Assembly (NCBI GenBank): GCA_039922955.1
Contig: JBDTDR010000178.1
Span: forward strand, 1-23,566
DNA: 23,566 nt
Direction of reading: 5' to 3'
Source: Tumulicola sp039922955
Lineage (GTDB): Bacteria > Vulcanimicrobiota > Vulcanimicrobiia > Vulcanimicrobiales > Vulcanimicrobiaceae
The notes under the pieces are model-generated. The model saw nothing but the letters and a program-made list of their open reading frames with translations. It did no database searches and was not told where the DNA came from. Position 1 is the first letter of the stretch; every line of letters starts with the position of its first letter. This document shows, one piece after another, positions 18,401 to 23,566 of this stretch. The translations under genes and the position numbers were made by a program.

Positions 18401-18879
18401 TGGCGGCGTCGGCCCTGCTGGCCGCGCGCGAGATCGCCTACCCGATCTTCGAGGCCGCCGCGCTCGCAAACCTCGGCAACGCCGAACGAGCGCTCGGGGA
18501 CCTCGACGCGGCGATCGGCCACATGGAAGCCGGCATCGCGATCCGCCGCCCGATTCAAGAACCGCGCGATTTTGTCGACGATCTGGCGGACCTGACGCTG
18601 GCGTACGTTAGCGCGGGGCAAAACGAAGCGGCGCTCGCGACCGCCCAGGAGATGCGCGCGATCGGCGCCGCGCCGCTGCGCGGAGCGTTTTGGCCGCACT
18701 ACGTGTGGTGGGCGACAGCGCAAGGCCTCACTGCCGGGGGCGCCCATGCCGAGGCGCGCCACGCGGCGATGCGCGCGCGCGCCGAACTGCAAAGCTTCGC
18801 GCAAGGCATCCAGGACGCGCGCACGCGCGAGACGTTTCTATCGCTCCCTCTGAACGCGACGATCGCCGCCAGCGAGTAA
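15421..18879 (+). CDS. BTAD-domain transcriptional regulator with AAA ATPase and TPR array (SARP/STAND-like)
   Basis: This is an 1152-aa multidomain regulator. Residues 1-95 form an OmpR-type winged helix (VVRLFGQANVSYAGVPVKF, then an LRRYLYLANKALP recognition-helix region). Residues about 100-245 are a bacterial transcriptional activation domain (YAGDLLEDIYDDWVLSERERL; CAKRVLATDPWREDTLRALLAI). An NTPase follows: FVGREREVAALY (about 261-272), Walker A GEAGAGKT (292-299) and Walker B LLLVLEDLHW (402-411). From about 640 to the end are helical TPR-like repeats, ending in RTRETFLSLPLNATIAA. Such proteins are ATP-gated transcription activators whose repeats sense a ligand or partner. There is no C-terminal LuxR helix-turn-helix. 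It starts 4 nt after crcB, with no separate promoter visible, so it appears co-transcribed with the fluoride genes; the signal is unknown. Confidence 0.9.
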   Translation: MGQLVVRLFGQANVSYAGVPVKFAKRSTTLAMLALIVLKRGQAISRESLAFTLFPESDEMAALAELRRYLYLANKALPARSGDPWLLVDAETVRWNDASDTFVDIAEFERLSANAQTQAQAIELYAGDLLEDIYDDWVLSERERLRSRYLAVLDESLERHRSNREFAGAIACAKRVLATDPWREDTLRALLAIRYESGDTAGALAEYERFVKRLRDELAIAPMPETVAVRQSILRNEAVPGSLHAPPPAADETPRRAVSILPFVGREREVAALYAAWSRAARGAGALVLLGGEAGAGKTRLTAELARTVQSEGGRVFVGTTSAPESTPYQAIVEALRSGLPLLLTRPPAAARRSTLARLLPELRDPDAPNVELPEQSPERETARTYDALTHAVRGLASPRPLLLVLEDLHWAGSATAEALGAIVRELTRAPILIVATCRQEDTPVDHPLRALLRSLRVFHNVDEIELERLGETDVAELVRRVDGLRERGGALVHDLYAQSEGNALFLNEAIGVTLEENDLRTSSPATTVAGIIAARIARLGEEGRTVAEIAAVAGAGCSVPLVREVSNLPAAAVARGLDELLDRRILRESGARARYDYVFSHHLIAEAVYGSIEPSFRSQRHSRIARFLEAAYRENEGSPPREIARHYECAGDMQRAAGWYVTAARRASAVHAYGDAIELAGRALRNSTSDELRAASLDVREKARGRRGDRAGQREDIEELERLANGRPRERFDVLTRRVLLARTLGDSDQEGRLIAEMDAVAESLDDDARARALTQSATRAGLCSRPSLGLEPARRALAICERSGDLRAQLECLYLLVDFTSNIGDINASQAYLALMRDRAASLADQAVEARALAVAATAALLRQEYAECFALTKRSLELQVATDDREGEAASRGRLAVTAAWLADYGLALREFDLALETYESIGHKRGLAVTHTNRALLLMRLGLFDEALISIGRSNAFFETVQEKRTIVANEVNASFVRLQLGDAPAAKALAASALLAAREIAYPIFEAAALANLGNAERALGDLDAAIGHMEAGIAIRRPIQEPRDFVDDLADLTLAYVSAGQNEAALATAQEMRAIGAAPLRGAFWPHYVWWATAQGLTAGGAHAEARHAAMRARAELQSFAQGIQDARTRETFLSLPLNATIAASE

Positions 18880-18880
18880 C

Positions 18881-18896
18881 GCGCGCGTTGGCGCGC
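18881..18896 (+). other. Short GC hairpin after the BTAD regulator gene
   Basis: GCGCGC, GTTG, GCGCGC: a 6-bp stem right after the TAA stop. It has no U-tract, so a terminator is not demonstrated and read-through into the 76-aa gene is likely. Confidence 0.3.
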
Positions 18897-18919
18897 ACGC
18901 CGGTCGCACGACTCGATGC

Positions 18920-18940
18920 TAGGCTACCCAGGTGAGCCTA
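18920..18940 (+). promoter_or_regulatory. Hairpin enclosing the GTG start of the 76-aa gene
   Basis: TAGGCT (18920-18925) pairs perfectly with AGCCTA (18935-18940). The start codon GTG (18932-18934) lies in the 9-nt loop, against the 3' arm. It could modulate initiation; the short stem also occurs by chance fairly often. Confidence 0.3.
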
Positions 18941-19162
18941 AAGCCGGCGCCCGAAGAACTCGTCTTCCTGGTTCGCATGTGGATGCAGGGCGGCGACCAT
19001 GAAGGCGGTGAGTGGCGCGGTTCGGTCCAGGAAGTCGACTCCGGCCGCCGCTTTTACGTCACCGGCACCCGCGACCTCGCCGACTTCATCGGCGCCCGTA
19101 TGCGCGAAAAGAAAGGAGGGAAGCCGGCGCCCACCGGGGAAGGCAATGCAAGCGAGCCGTAG
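18932..19162 (+). CDS. Small conserved-looking hypothetical protein (76 aa)
   Basis: The GTG start gives MSLKPAPEELVFLVRMWMQG, then a GEWRGSVQEVDSGRRFYVTG segment, DLADFIGARM and a low-complexity tail. The pattern FLVR-W, WRGSV--V-SG, (Y/F)--d--l--FI resembles small soluble proteins often seen in high-GC soil bacteria, but no function is known to me. It lies 52 nt downstream of the BTAD regulator, probably in the same transcript. A hairpin (18920-18940) encloses the start codon. Confidence 0.6.
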   Translation: MSLKPAPEELVFLVRMWMQGGDHEGGEWRGSVQEVDSGRRFYVTGTRDLADFIGARMREKKGGKPAPTGEGNASEP

Positions 19163-19171
19163 GCCGTCGCG

Positions 19172-19200
19172 TTGCCAAAATGGGGACGAAGCGGTACTAT
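19172..19200 (+). promoter_or_regulatory. Sigma70-like promoter for the second BTAD regulator
   Basis: -35 TTGCCA (19172-19177, 5 of 6 consensus), spacer 17 bp, -10 TACTAT (19195-19200, 4 of 6). Transcription would begin near 19207, about 34 nt upstream of the ATG at 19241. This is the best-scoring promoter I see in the window. Confidence 0.6.
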
Positions 19201-19240
19201 TGCCCTCGGCGGGTCCAAGGATGGGTGGTTTATACCCTCG

Positions 19241-20809
19241 ATGATTTCGCGTGTACCGCGCCTGGCACCATCGGTAATTCGCCGGCCGCGCTTAGAGGAC
19301 TGGTTCGAGCGCTTTAGGAGCGTTCCGGTTCGCTTTTTGGTCGCGCCCGCCGGTTACGGAAAAACGACCGCGATCGTCAATTATCTGCGTCACTCGGCGT
19401 CGCGCGGGCTGTATTGCGGTCTGGGCCTCGGGGCGACGGCGACCGACGTGTGGGCCGGCATCGGCGCCGCGATCCTGGCCGAGGGCGAGCGGGACAGGAT
19501 CGACTGCGCCACCCACGACGACGTGATTCGCGCCCTGGCCGCGTGCGCGCCGATCGAACTGGCCCTCGACTGTGACGAGTCGCCCGACGCCGACGGCGTC
19601 GCCGCGATCGCCCACATCATCGAGGAGCTTCCCGAAGGGGTCGCGCTCTTGATCGCGCGACGTTCGCGCGTCGGGATCGACGTCGGCCGCCTGCTCTCGC
19701 GGGGCATGGCGTCGCTGTGCGACGCCGAGCGCCTAGCCTTCGAAGCCTCCGAAGTCCGTCACCTGGCGGAGACCTGCAAGGTTTCGTTCGCCCAAGCCGA
19801 TTTCGCCAAGCTGCTCGAAGCCAGCGACGGGTGGCCGCTGGTGGTCAGCGGCGCCGTTCGCAAGGCCGCCGAGGACGGCTGCGATCTCTCGGCCGCCCTG
19901 GAGAACTGGCGTAGCCGGCACGGCCATTTCTTCACCGAGTTCGTTTTGGCCGCGTTGGAAAATGTGCCCGAAGCCGAAGCCGCCGGCGTGCGCCAGCTCA
20001 TGGCCGGCGCGGCTTTCGACGACGCGCAGCTTCAAAGCCTCGAGATGCTGGGATTGTTCGTCATCCACGATGCCCGCGGCTATCGCCCGCTGCGCGCGCT
20101 CTCGCGCCTGCGCGCGCAGCGCCGGTCGGCCCCGTCGAGGTCGCGCAGCGTCACCCCCCTGCACGTGCGCATGTTCGGGCGCTTCCAGGCGGAGATCGGG
20201 CATCAGCCGATCGAGTGGGTTCGTCGCCGGGATCAGCAGATTTTCAAGTTCATCGCGCTCAAGCGCGGCGGCGCCGTGACGCGCGCCGAACTGGCCGCGA
20301 CGTTTTGGCCCGACGCCGAGAAGCATCTGGTCGCGCAAAGCCTGCGTACCGCGTGTTCTAACATACGCAAGGCGATTGCCAACATCGTCGGAGTCGAAGA
20401 CGTCGACAGCTATTTCCATGCCAACGGCGACGTGGCAATCAACCCCAACAACGTGATCGTTGACGTCAACCGTTTCCTCGCGCACGCCAACGACGGCGAC
20501 CAGCAGTACGAGCGCCGCGATCTGCGCGCCGCCTACGCGCACTACCGCACGGCCGATCAGCTCTATGGGGGCGACCTCCTGGCCGGTGATGCGGCCGAGA
20601 CATGGTCTACCGCCCACGCCGCGATGCTCGAGGATCGCCACGCGATGGTGCTGGAGCGGCTAACGGCGATCGCCGCCGAGCTGAGCGACCACGCCGCCGG
20701 CGTAAACTACGCGCGACGGGTTACCGAAGTCAAGCCCGAAAGCGAGGCGGCGCGCAAGGTGCTGGCTCAGGTTGCCGCTACGGCCGTACGTCCCGCCGCG
20801 TCGGCGTAA
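19241..20809 (+). CDS. Compact regulator: MalT-like NTPase followed by C-terminal winged helix + BTAD
   Basis: The product is 522 aa from the ATG at 19241. The frame is open from a TTG at 19172, but that TTG lies in the -35 box, so the later ATG is preferred; its Shine-Dalgarno is poor. The MalT/LuxR-type NTPase begins SVIRRPRLEDWFERF, with Walker A APAGYGKTT (35-43) and a Walker B-like LALDCDE (about 107-113). A helical middle region follows. From about residue 305 there is an OmpR-type winged helix (VRMFGRFQAEIGHQPIEW, then LRTACSNIRKAIAN), then a BTAD (LYGGDLLAGDAAETWSTAHA, YARRVTEVKPESEAARKVLA). The usual SARP order is winged helix and BTAD first; here it is reversed and the TPR superhelix is missing. 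It is followed after 5 nt by two GT87-like genes that it may regulate (inference). Confidence 0.87.
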   Translation: MISRVPRLAPSVIRRPRLEDWFERFRSVPVRFLVAPAGYGKTTAIVNYLRHSASRGLYCGLGLGATATDVWAGIGAAILAEGERDRIDCATHDDVIRALAACAPIELALDCDESPDADGVAAIAHIIEELPEGVALLIARRSRVGIDVGRLLSRGMASLCDAERLAFEASEVRHLAETCKVSFAQADFAKLLEASDGWPLVVSGAVRKAAEDGCDLSAALENWRSRHGHFFTEFVLAALENVPEAEAAGVRQLMAGAAFDDAQLQSLEMLGLFVIHDARGYRPLRALSRLRAQRRSAPSRSRSVTPLHVRMFGRFQAEIGHQPIEWVRRRDQQIFKFIALKRGGAVTRAELAATFWPDAEKHLVAQSLRTACSNIRKAIANIVGVEDVDSYFHANGDVAINPNNVIVDVNRFLAHANDGDQQYERRDLRAAYAHYRTADQLYGGDLLAGDAAETWSTAHAAMLEDRHAMVLERLTAIAAELSDHAAGVNYARRVTEVKPESEAARKVLAQVAATAVRPAASA

Positions 20810-20814
20810 TCGCT

Positions 20815-22239
20815 TTGCGCAGCCGCTTCTGGGCTGCCGCGACGGTCACGTTTGCGTGCTCGATCGCGATCGGCGTTCAGGCGGCGCTGGTGGCGCATAC
20901 CGGGTTTCTTACGGAAGATTTCAGAGCGTTTTACTGTGCAGCGCGCGTTGCGTCGCAAGGCGCCGACCCCTATCACACCCAGCCGCTCCGAACGTGCGAA
21001 ATCGCCAACGGCCAGCGCGGCGTCTTCGAAAACGTCGCGGTAACCGTCCCCGCCCCGCTGCCCGGTTACGCGATCGGCGCGTTCATACCGTTCTCGCGCC
21101 TGCCGTTTCCGCTCGCCGCGCGGCTATGGGTCGCGTTGGGGTTGCTGGCGTGGATCGCCTGCATGGTCACGCTGGTTCGATTCGCCGGCGTCTCGTGGCT
21201 AACGGCGCTGGCCGCCTTGGTGCTGTCGCTCGGGGCGGCTTCCATTCCCCTGGGTGAGATCGTGCCGCCGGCGATTGCGGCGATCTGCGCCTGCGCGTAT
21301 TTCGCGTGGCGCGGGCGCGCATGGGCGGCGGCGCTGGCGGCGGCCGCGGCGATGATCGAGCCGCACCTCGGGTTGCCCGTCTGCGTCGCGCTGGCGCTCT
21401 GGTCGCCGCCTACGCGCCTACCGCTCGGAATTTCGTTTGCGGTGCTGGCCGGCGCATCGCTGCTGACGCTCGGTCCGGCTACGAACCTCGAGTATTTTAC
21501 GAGCGTGCTTCCGGCCCACGCCCTGTCCGAGGCCGCGCGCGACACCCAGTTCAGCCTGACGTCGGTGCTCGCGTCGCTCGGCATCGGTGACGCGGCCGCC
21601 ATACGGGCCGGGTCGCTGTGGTACCTCGGAATGCTGGCGGGCGGCACGATCTTCGCAGGCCGGCTCGCGAAGAAGTTCCGGAACGGCGCATTTCTGGCGT
21701 GCGTGCCGCCGGCATTTGCGGTCTTCGGCGGAACGTTCATTCACGTGACGCAAATCGCCGCCTCCGTCCCGGCCGCGGTGCTCTTCATCGGGTACGTCAA
21801 GCCCGAGCGCCGCGCGCTCGCGGTCGTCGCGCTTCTTCTGCTCGCGGTTCCGTGGATCACGGCGTGGTCGCCGGTGATGGGCTTGGCACCCGCGTTTCCG
21901 ATTGGTTACCTCGCGTGGCGCTATTGGAACGGCAACGTTCGGGCCGTGCTGATTGCGGCGGCCGCGGCGTTCGTGTTGATCGTCGGTCTCAACCGAGCGC
22001 TGCTGTCGGCAGCGGCGACGGATCACGCGTCCGCGCGCTCTCACGAGCGCTCGAGCATCAACCCCGACCTGGCCGAAGCCTCCTGGAGTGAGTTCGCACG
22101 CAAAAGCTCAACCGGAAATGCCGCGGCGTGGATCGTTCGGATTCCAACCTGGGCCGGTTTGGCGTTTCTTCTCGTGCTGCTGATCGGCGACGCCGACGTG
22201 CGGCGAAGCGCCGCGCTTCCCAGCGTGGCACCGTCGTGA
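20815..22239 (+). CDS. GT87/DUF2029-like polytopic membrane glycosyltransferase (copy A)
   Basis: The product is 474 aa from a TTG 5 nt after the regulator's stop; the start is chosen because residues 5-27 then form the first transmembrane helix, and no Shine-Dalgarno is visible. There are about ten or more hydrophobic segments. The first outside loop has EDFRAFYCAARVASQGADPY (residues 34-53), matching the GT87/DUF2029 pattern D-(F/L)-x-x-Y-x-A-a...G-x-d-P-Y. Asp35 corresponds to the presumed catalytic Asp of PimE-type polyprenyl-phosphate-sugar mannosyltransferases. Later conserved blocks are MIEPH, PAHALSEAARDTQFSLTSV and VPPAFAVFGGTFIHVTQIA. It would transfer a sugar from a lipid carrier outside the membrane; donor and acceptor unknown. 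Its stop overlaps the next GTG (GTGA). Confidence 0.8.
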   Translation: MRSRFWAAATVTFACSIAIGVQAALVAHTGFLTEDFRAFYCAARVASQGADPYHTQPLRTCEIANGQRGVFENVAVTVPAPLPGYAIGAFIPFSRLPFPLAARLWVALGLLAWIACMVTLVRFAGVSWLTALAALVLSLGAASIPLGEIVPPAIAAICACAYFAWRGRAWAAALAAAAAMIEPHLGLPVCVALALWSPPTRLPLGISFAVLAGASLLTLGPATNLEYFTSVLPAHALSEAARDTQFSLTSVLASLGIGDAAAIRAGSLWYLGMLAGGTIFAGRLAKKFRNGAFLACVPPAFAVFGGTFIHVTQIAASVPAAVLFIGYVKPERRALAVVALLLLAVPWITAWSPVMGLAPAFPIGYLAWRYWNGNVRAVLIAAAAAFVLIVGLNRALLSAAATDHASARSHERSSINPDLAEASWSEFARKSSTGNAAAWIVRIPTWAGLAFLLVLLIGDADVRRSAALPSVAPS

Positions 22240-23566
22240 ACCTCAAGCACGCGTTGCTTCTGGTCGTCGCGATCGGGTGCACCGCGCTGCCGATCGCCGG
22301 TCAGTTCTACGGCGATCGAACCGGCGGCTGGCTCATGGTTGACTTCCGGGCGTACTACTGCGCCGCGTCGGCCGTCAGCCGGCACGTGAATCCATACTTT
22401 GCCCAATCGCTGCACGCGTGTGAAAGCCGTCCGTCACCACCCTACTACCGCGCGCCGGCAAACGTCACCGTGCCGGCGCCCTATCCGCCGTACGTGCCGG
22501 CGCTGCTCTACCCGCTGACGCTGCTGCCGTTCGGAGCCGCGGCCGTCGTCTGGTGGGCGATTCTCGGTGCGAGCCTGCTGATCGCGGTGTACGCGCTGGC
22601 CCGCGTCACGCAGCAGCCGTGGGTCCTGGCCTGGGCCGTTCTCGCGCTTTCGCTCGGGCTCACCTCGCTCTCAAGCGGGAACCTCTTGCCGGTGTGCGTG
22701 GCGGCGCTGCTCGTCGCCGCACGCTGCGCGCAACGCGGCTATCTGCCGGCCGCGGCATTGGCGGTTGCCGTGGCGATGGTCGAGCCGCAGATCGCGCTGC
22801 CCGCCGCGCTCGCGGCCTTCATTCGATATCCGGCCATTCGGCTGATTCTCGTGCTGACGTTTGCCCTGCTGGGGGCCGTTTCGCTCGTATCCGGCGGGTT
22901 GGCCCGGAATATCGCCTATCTTACGACGGTTATCCCGGCCCATGCGCTCGCGGAAGTCTCGCGCGACAATCAGTATAGTCTTTCGACGGTGGTCGCGGCT
23001 CTCGGCGTCCCGGATGGCCGGGCCGTGCTGATCGGCGGCATTTCCTACGCGATCGTCGCCGCGATCGGCGTGTACGTTGCCGTACGGCTGGCCCGCGACC
23101 GCTTCGATCCCGCGTTTGCGCTGCTCGTGCCTCCCGCGTTTGCGCTGCTGGGCGGCTCCTTCGTCCACACCGTCGAGATCGCGGCGGCGGTTCCCGCCTG
23201 CCTCTTGCTGCTCGCGCGAGCGCCGGCGTATCGCGGCGCGCTTCTCCTATCGCTGATTTTGCTTGCGGTGCCGTGGATGTTCGCGACGTCGGCCGTATTG
23301 TTTCTGGCACCGTTCTTCCCGGTAGCCTATCTCGTCTACGTGCTCGGAAGGCGTGACCGAGCGCTCGCGATCGCCGCGGCGCTGACGTCGCTCGCGCTAA
23401 TTGCGATGTTATCCAACCTGGCGCTGCAGCCGGCGGCCCACGCGGTCGCGCACCACGTCGTTCGCCCCCCGATCGATCCCCGTTTAGCCGAGGCGAGCTG
23501 GCGGGCGTTCGTGCTCGGGAATTCCACCAACCGGCCGGTCATGTGGCTTCTGCGCCTGCCTACGTG
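22236..23566 (+). CDS. GT87/DUF2029-like membrane glycosyltransferase (copy B, cut by window edge)
   Basis: Direct translation from the GTG at 22236 stays open for 443 codons to the window end, so the 3' end is missing. It is a clear paralog of the preceding gene. Shared blocks are VDFRAYYCAA (residues 35-44), NPY (52-54), a second Cys 20 residues after the first (C42/C62; C41/C61 in copy A), MVEPQ, PAHALAEVSRDNQYSLSTV, VPPAFALLGGSFVHTVEIAAAVPA, and near the end DPRLAEASW (DPDLAEASW in copy A). By alignment only about 25-30 residues should be missing. The gene is translationally coupled to copy A and likely acts in the same envelope-glycan pathway. Confidence 0.82.
   Translation, partial: MNLKHALLLVVAIGCTALPIAGQFYGDRTGGWLMVDFRAYYCAASAVSRHVNPYFAQSLHACESRPSPPYYRAPANVTVPAPYPPYVPALLYPLTLLPFGAAAVVWWAILGASLLIAVYALARVTQQPWVLAWAVLALSLGLTSLSSGNLLPVCVAALLVAARCAQRGYLPAAALAVAVAMVEPQIALPAALAAFIRYPAIRLILVLTFALLGAVSLVSGGLARNIAYLTTVIPAHALAEVSRDNQYSLSTVVAALGVPDGRAVLIGGISYAIVAAIGVYVAVRLARDRFDPAFALLVPPAFALLGGSFVHTVEIAAAVPACLLLLARAPAYRGALLLSLILLAVPWMFATSAVLFLAPFFPVAYLVYVLGRRDRALAIAAALTSLALIAMLSNLALQPAAHAVAHHVVRPPIDPRLAEASWRAFVLGNSTNRPVMWLLRLPT

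Noticed and set aside
18881..18896. Intrinsic terminator after the BTAD regulator
   Set aside because: GC stem without a following T-run; it is better treated as an unproven hairpin.

Overview
The window is high-GC bacterial DNA (roughly 65 % G+C by eye) with tightly packed genes, many GTG or TTG starts and frequent 4-nt stop/start overlaps. The gene mix includes large BTAD-domain NTPase regulators, a copper-amine-oxidase N-terminal ('stalk') domain protein, a DUF4331 protein, GT87-type membrane glycosyltransferases, a putative Tat-exported patatin and a lipoprotein. This fits a soil-type, high-GC, probably diderm lineage such as candidate phylum Eremiobacterota (WPS-2). That placement is inference from gene content only. 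No rRNA, tRNA, CRISPR, insertion sequence or integrase is visible.

Layout. (1) 1-4108, minus strand: a three-gene operon. In transcription order it encodes a 660-aa beta-rich protein of unknown function, a seven-bladed Kelch / galactose-oxidase-fold protein with a C-terminal helical tail, and the N-terminal part of a probable ATP-grasp-type protein that runs off the left edge. (2) 4456-6291, plus strand: an ABC-F ATPase, followed by a palindromic REP-like repeat (6311-6403) between convergent genes. (3) 6427-7836 minus: a secreted stalk-domain protein with an exact 100-residue tandem repeat. Divergent from it, 7964-9166 plus encodes a Tat-type patatin phospholipase. (4) 9132-14514, minus strand: a five-gene operon. 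In transcription order it encodes a NicO-type Ni/Co transporter with a His-rich loop, a DUF4331 N-terminal half, a lipoprotein resembling the DUF4331 C-terminal half, a NiCoT (HoxN/NixA) permease and a membrane-anchored TPR protein. (5) 14677-19162, plus strand: DUF190, the CrcB fluoride channel, a 1152-residue BTAD/AAA/TPR regulator and a 76-aa conserved-looking small protein. (6) 19241-23566, plus strand: a second BTAD regulator with inverted domain order (NTPase first, BTAD last), preceded by a good sigma70-like promoter, then two tandem paralogous GT87-like membrane glycosyltransferases. The second of these is cut by the right edge.

Two genes cut by the window edges (1-414 minus and 22236-23566 plus) were found by direct translation. 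Several starts were moved from the longest open frame to starts supported by ribosome-binding sites or a promoter.

The best candidates for an undescribed system are the Ni/Co-transporter / split-DUF4331 / TPR operon and the Kelch / beta-rich / ATP-grasp operon. Assigning them as functional systems is inference from operon structure.
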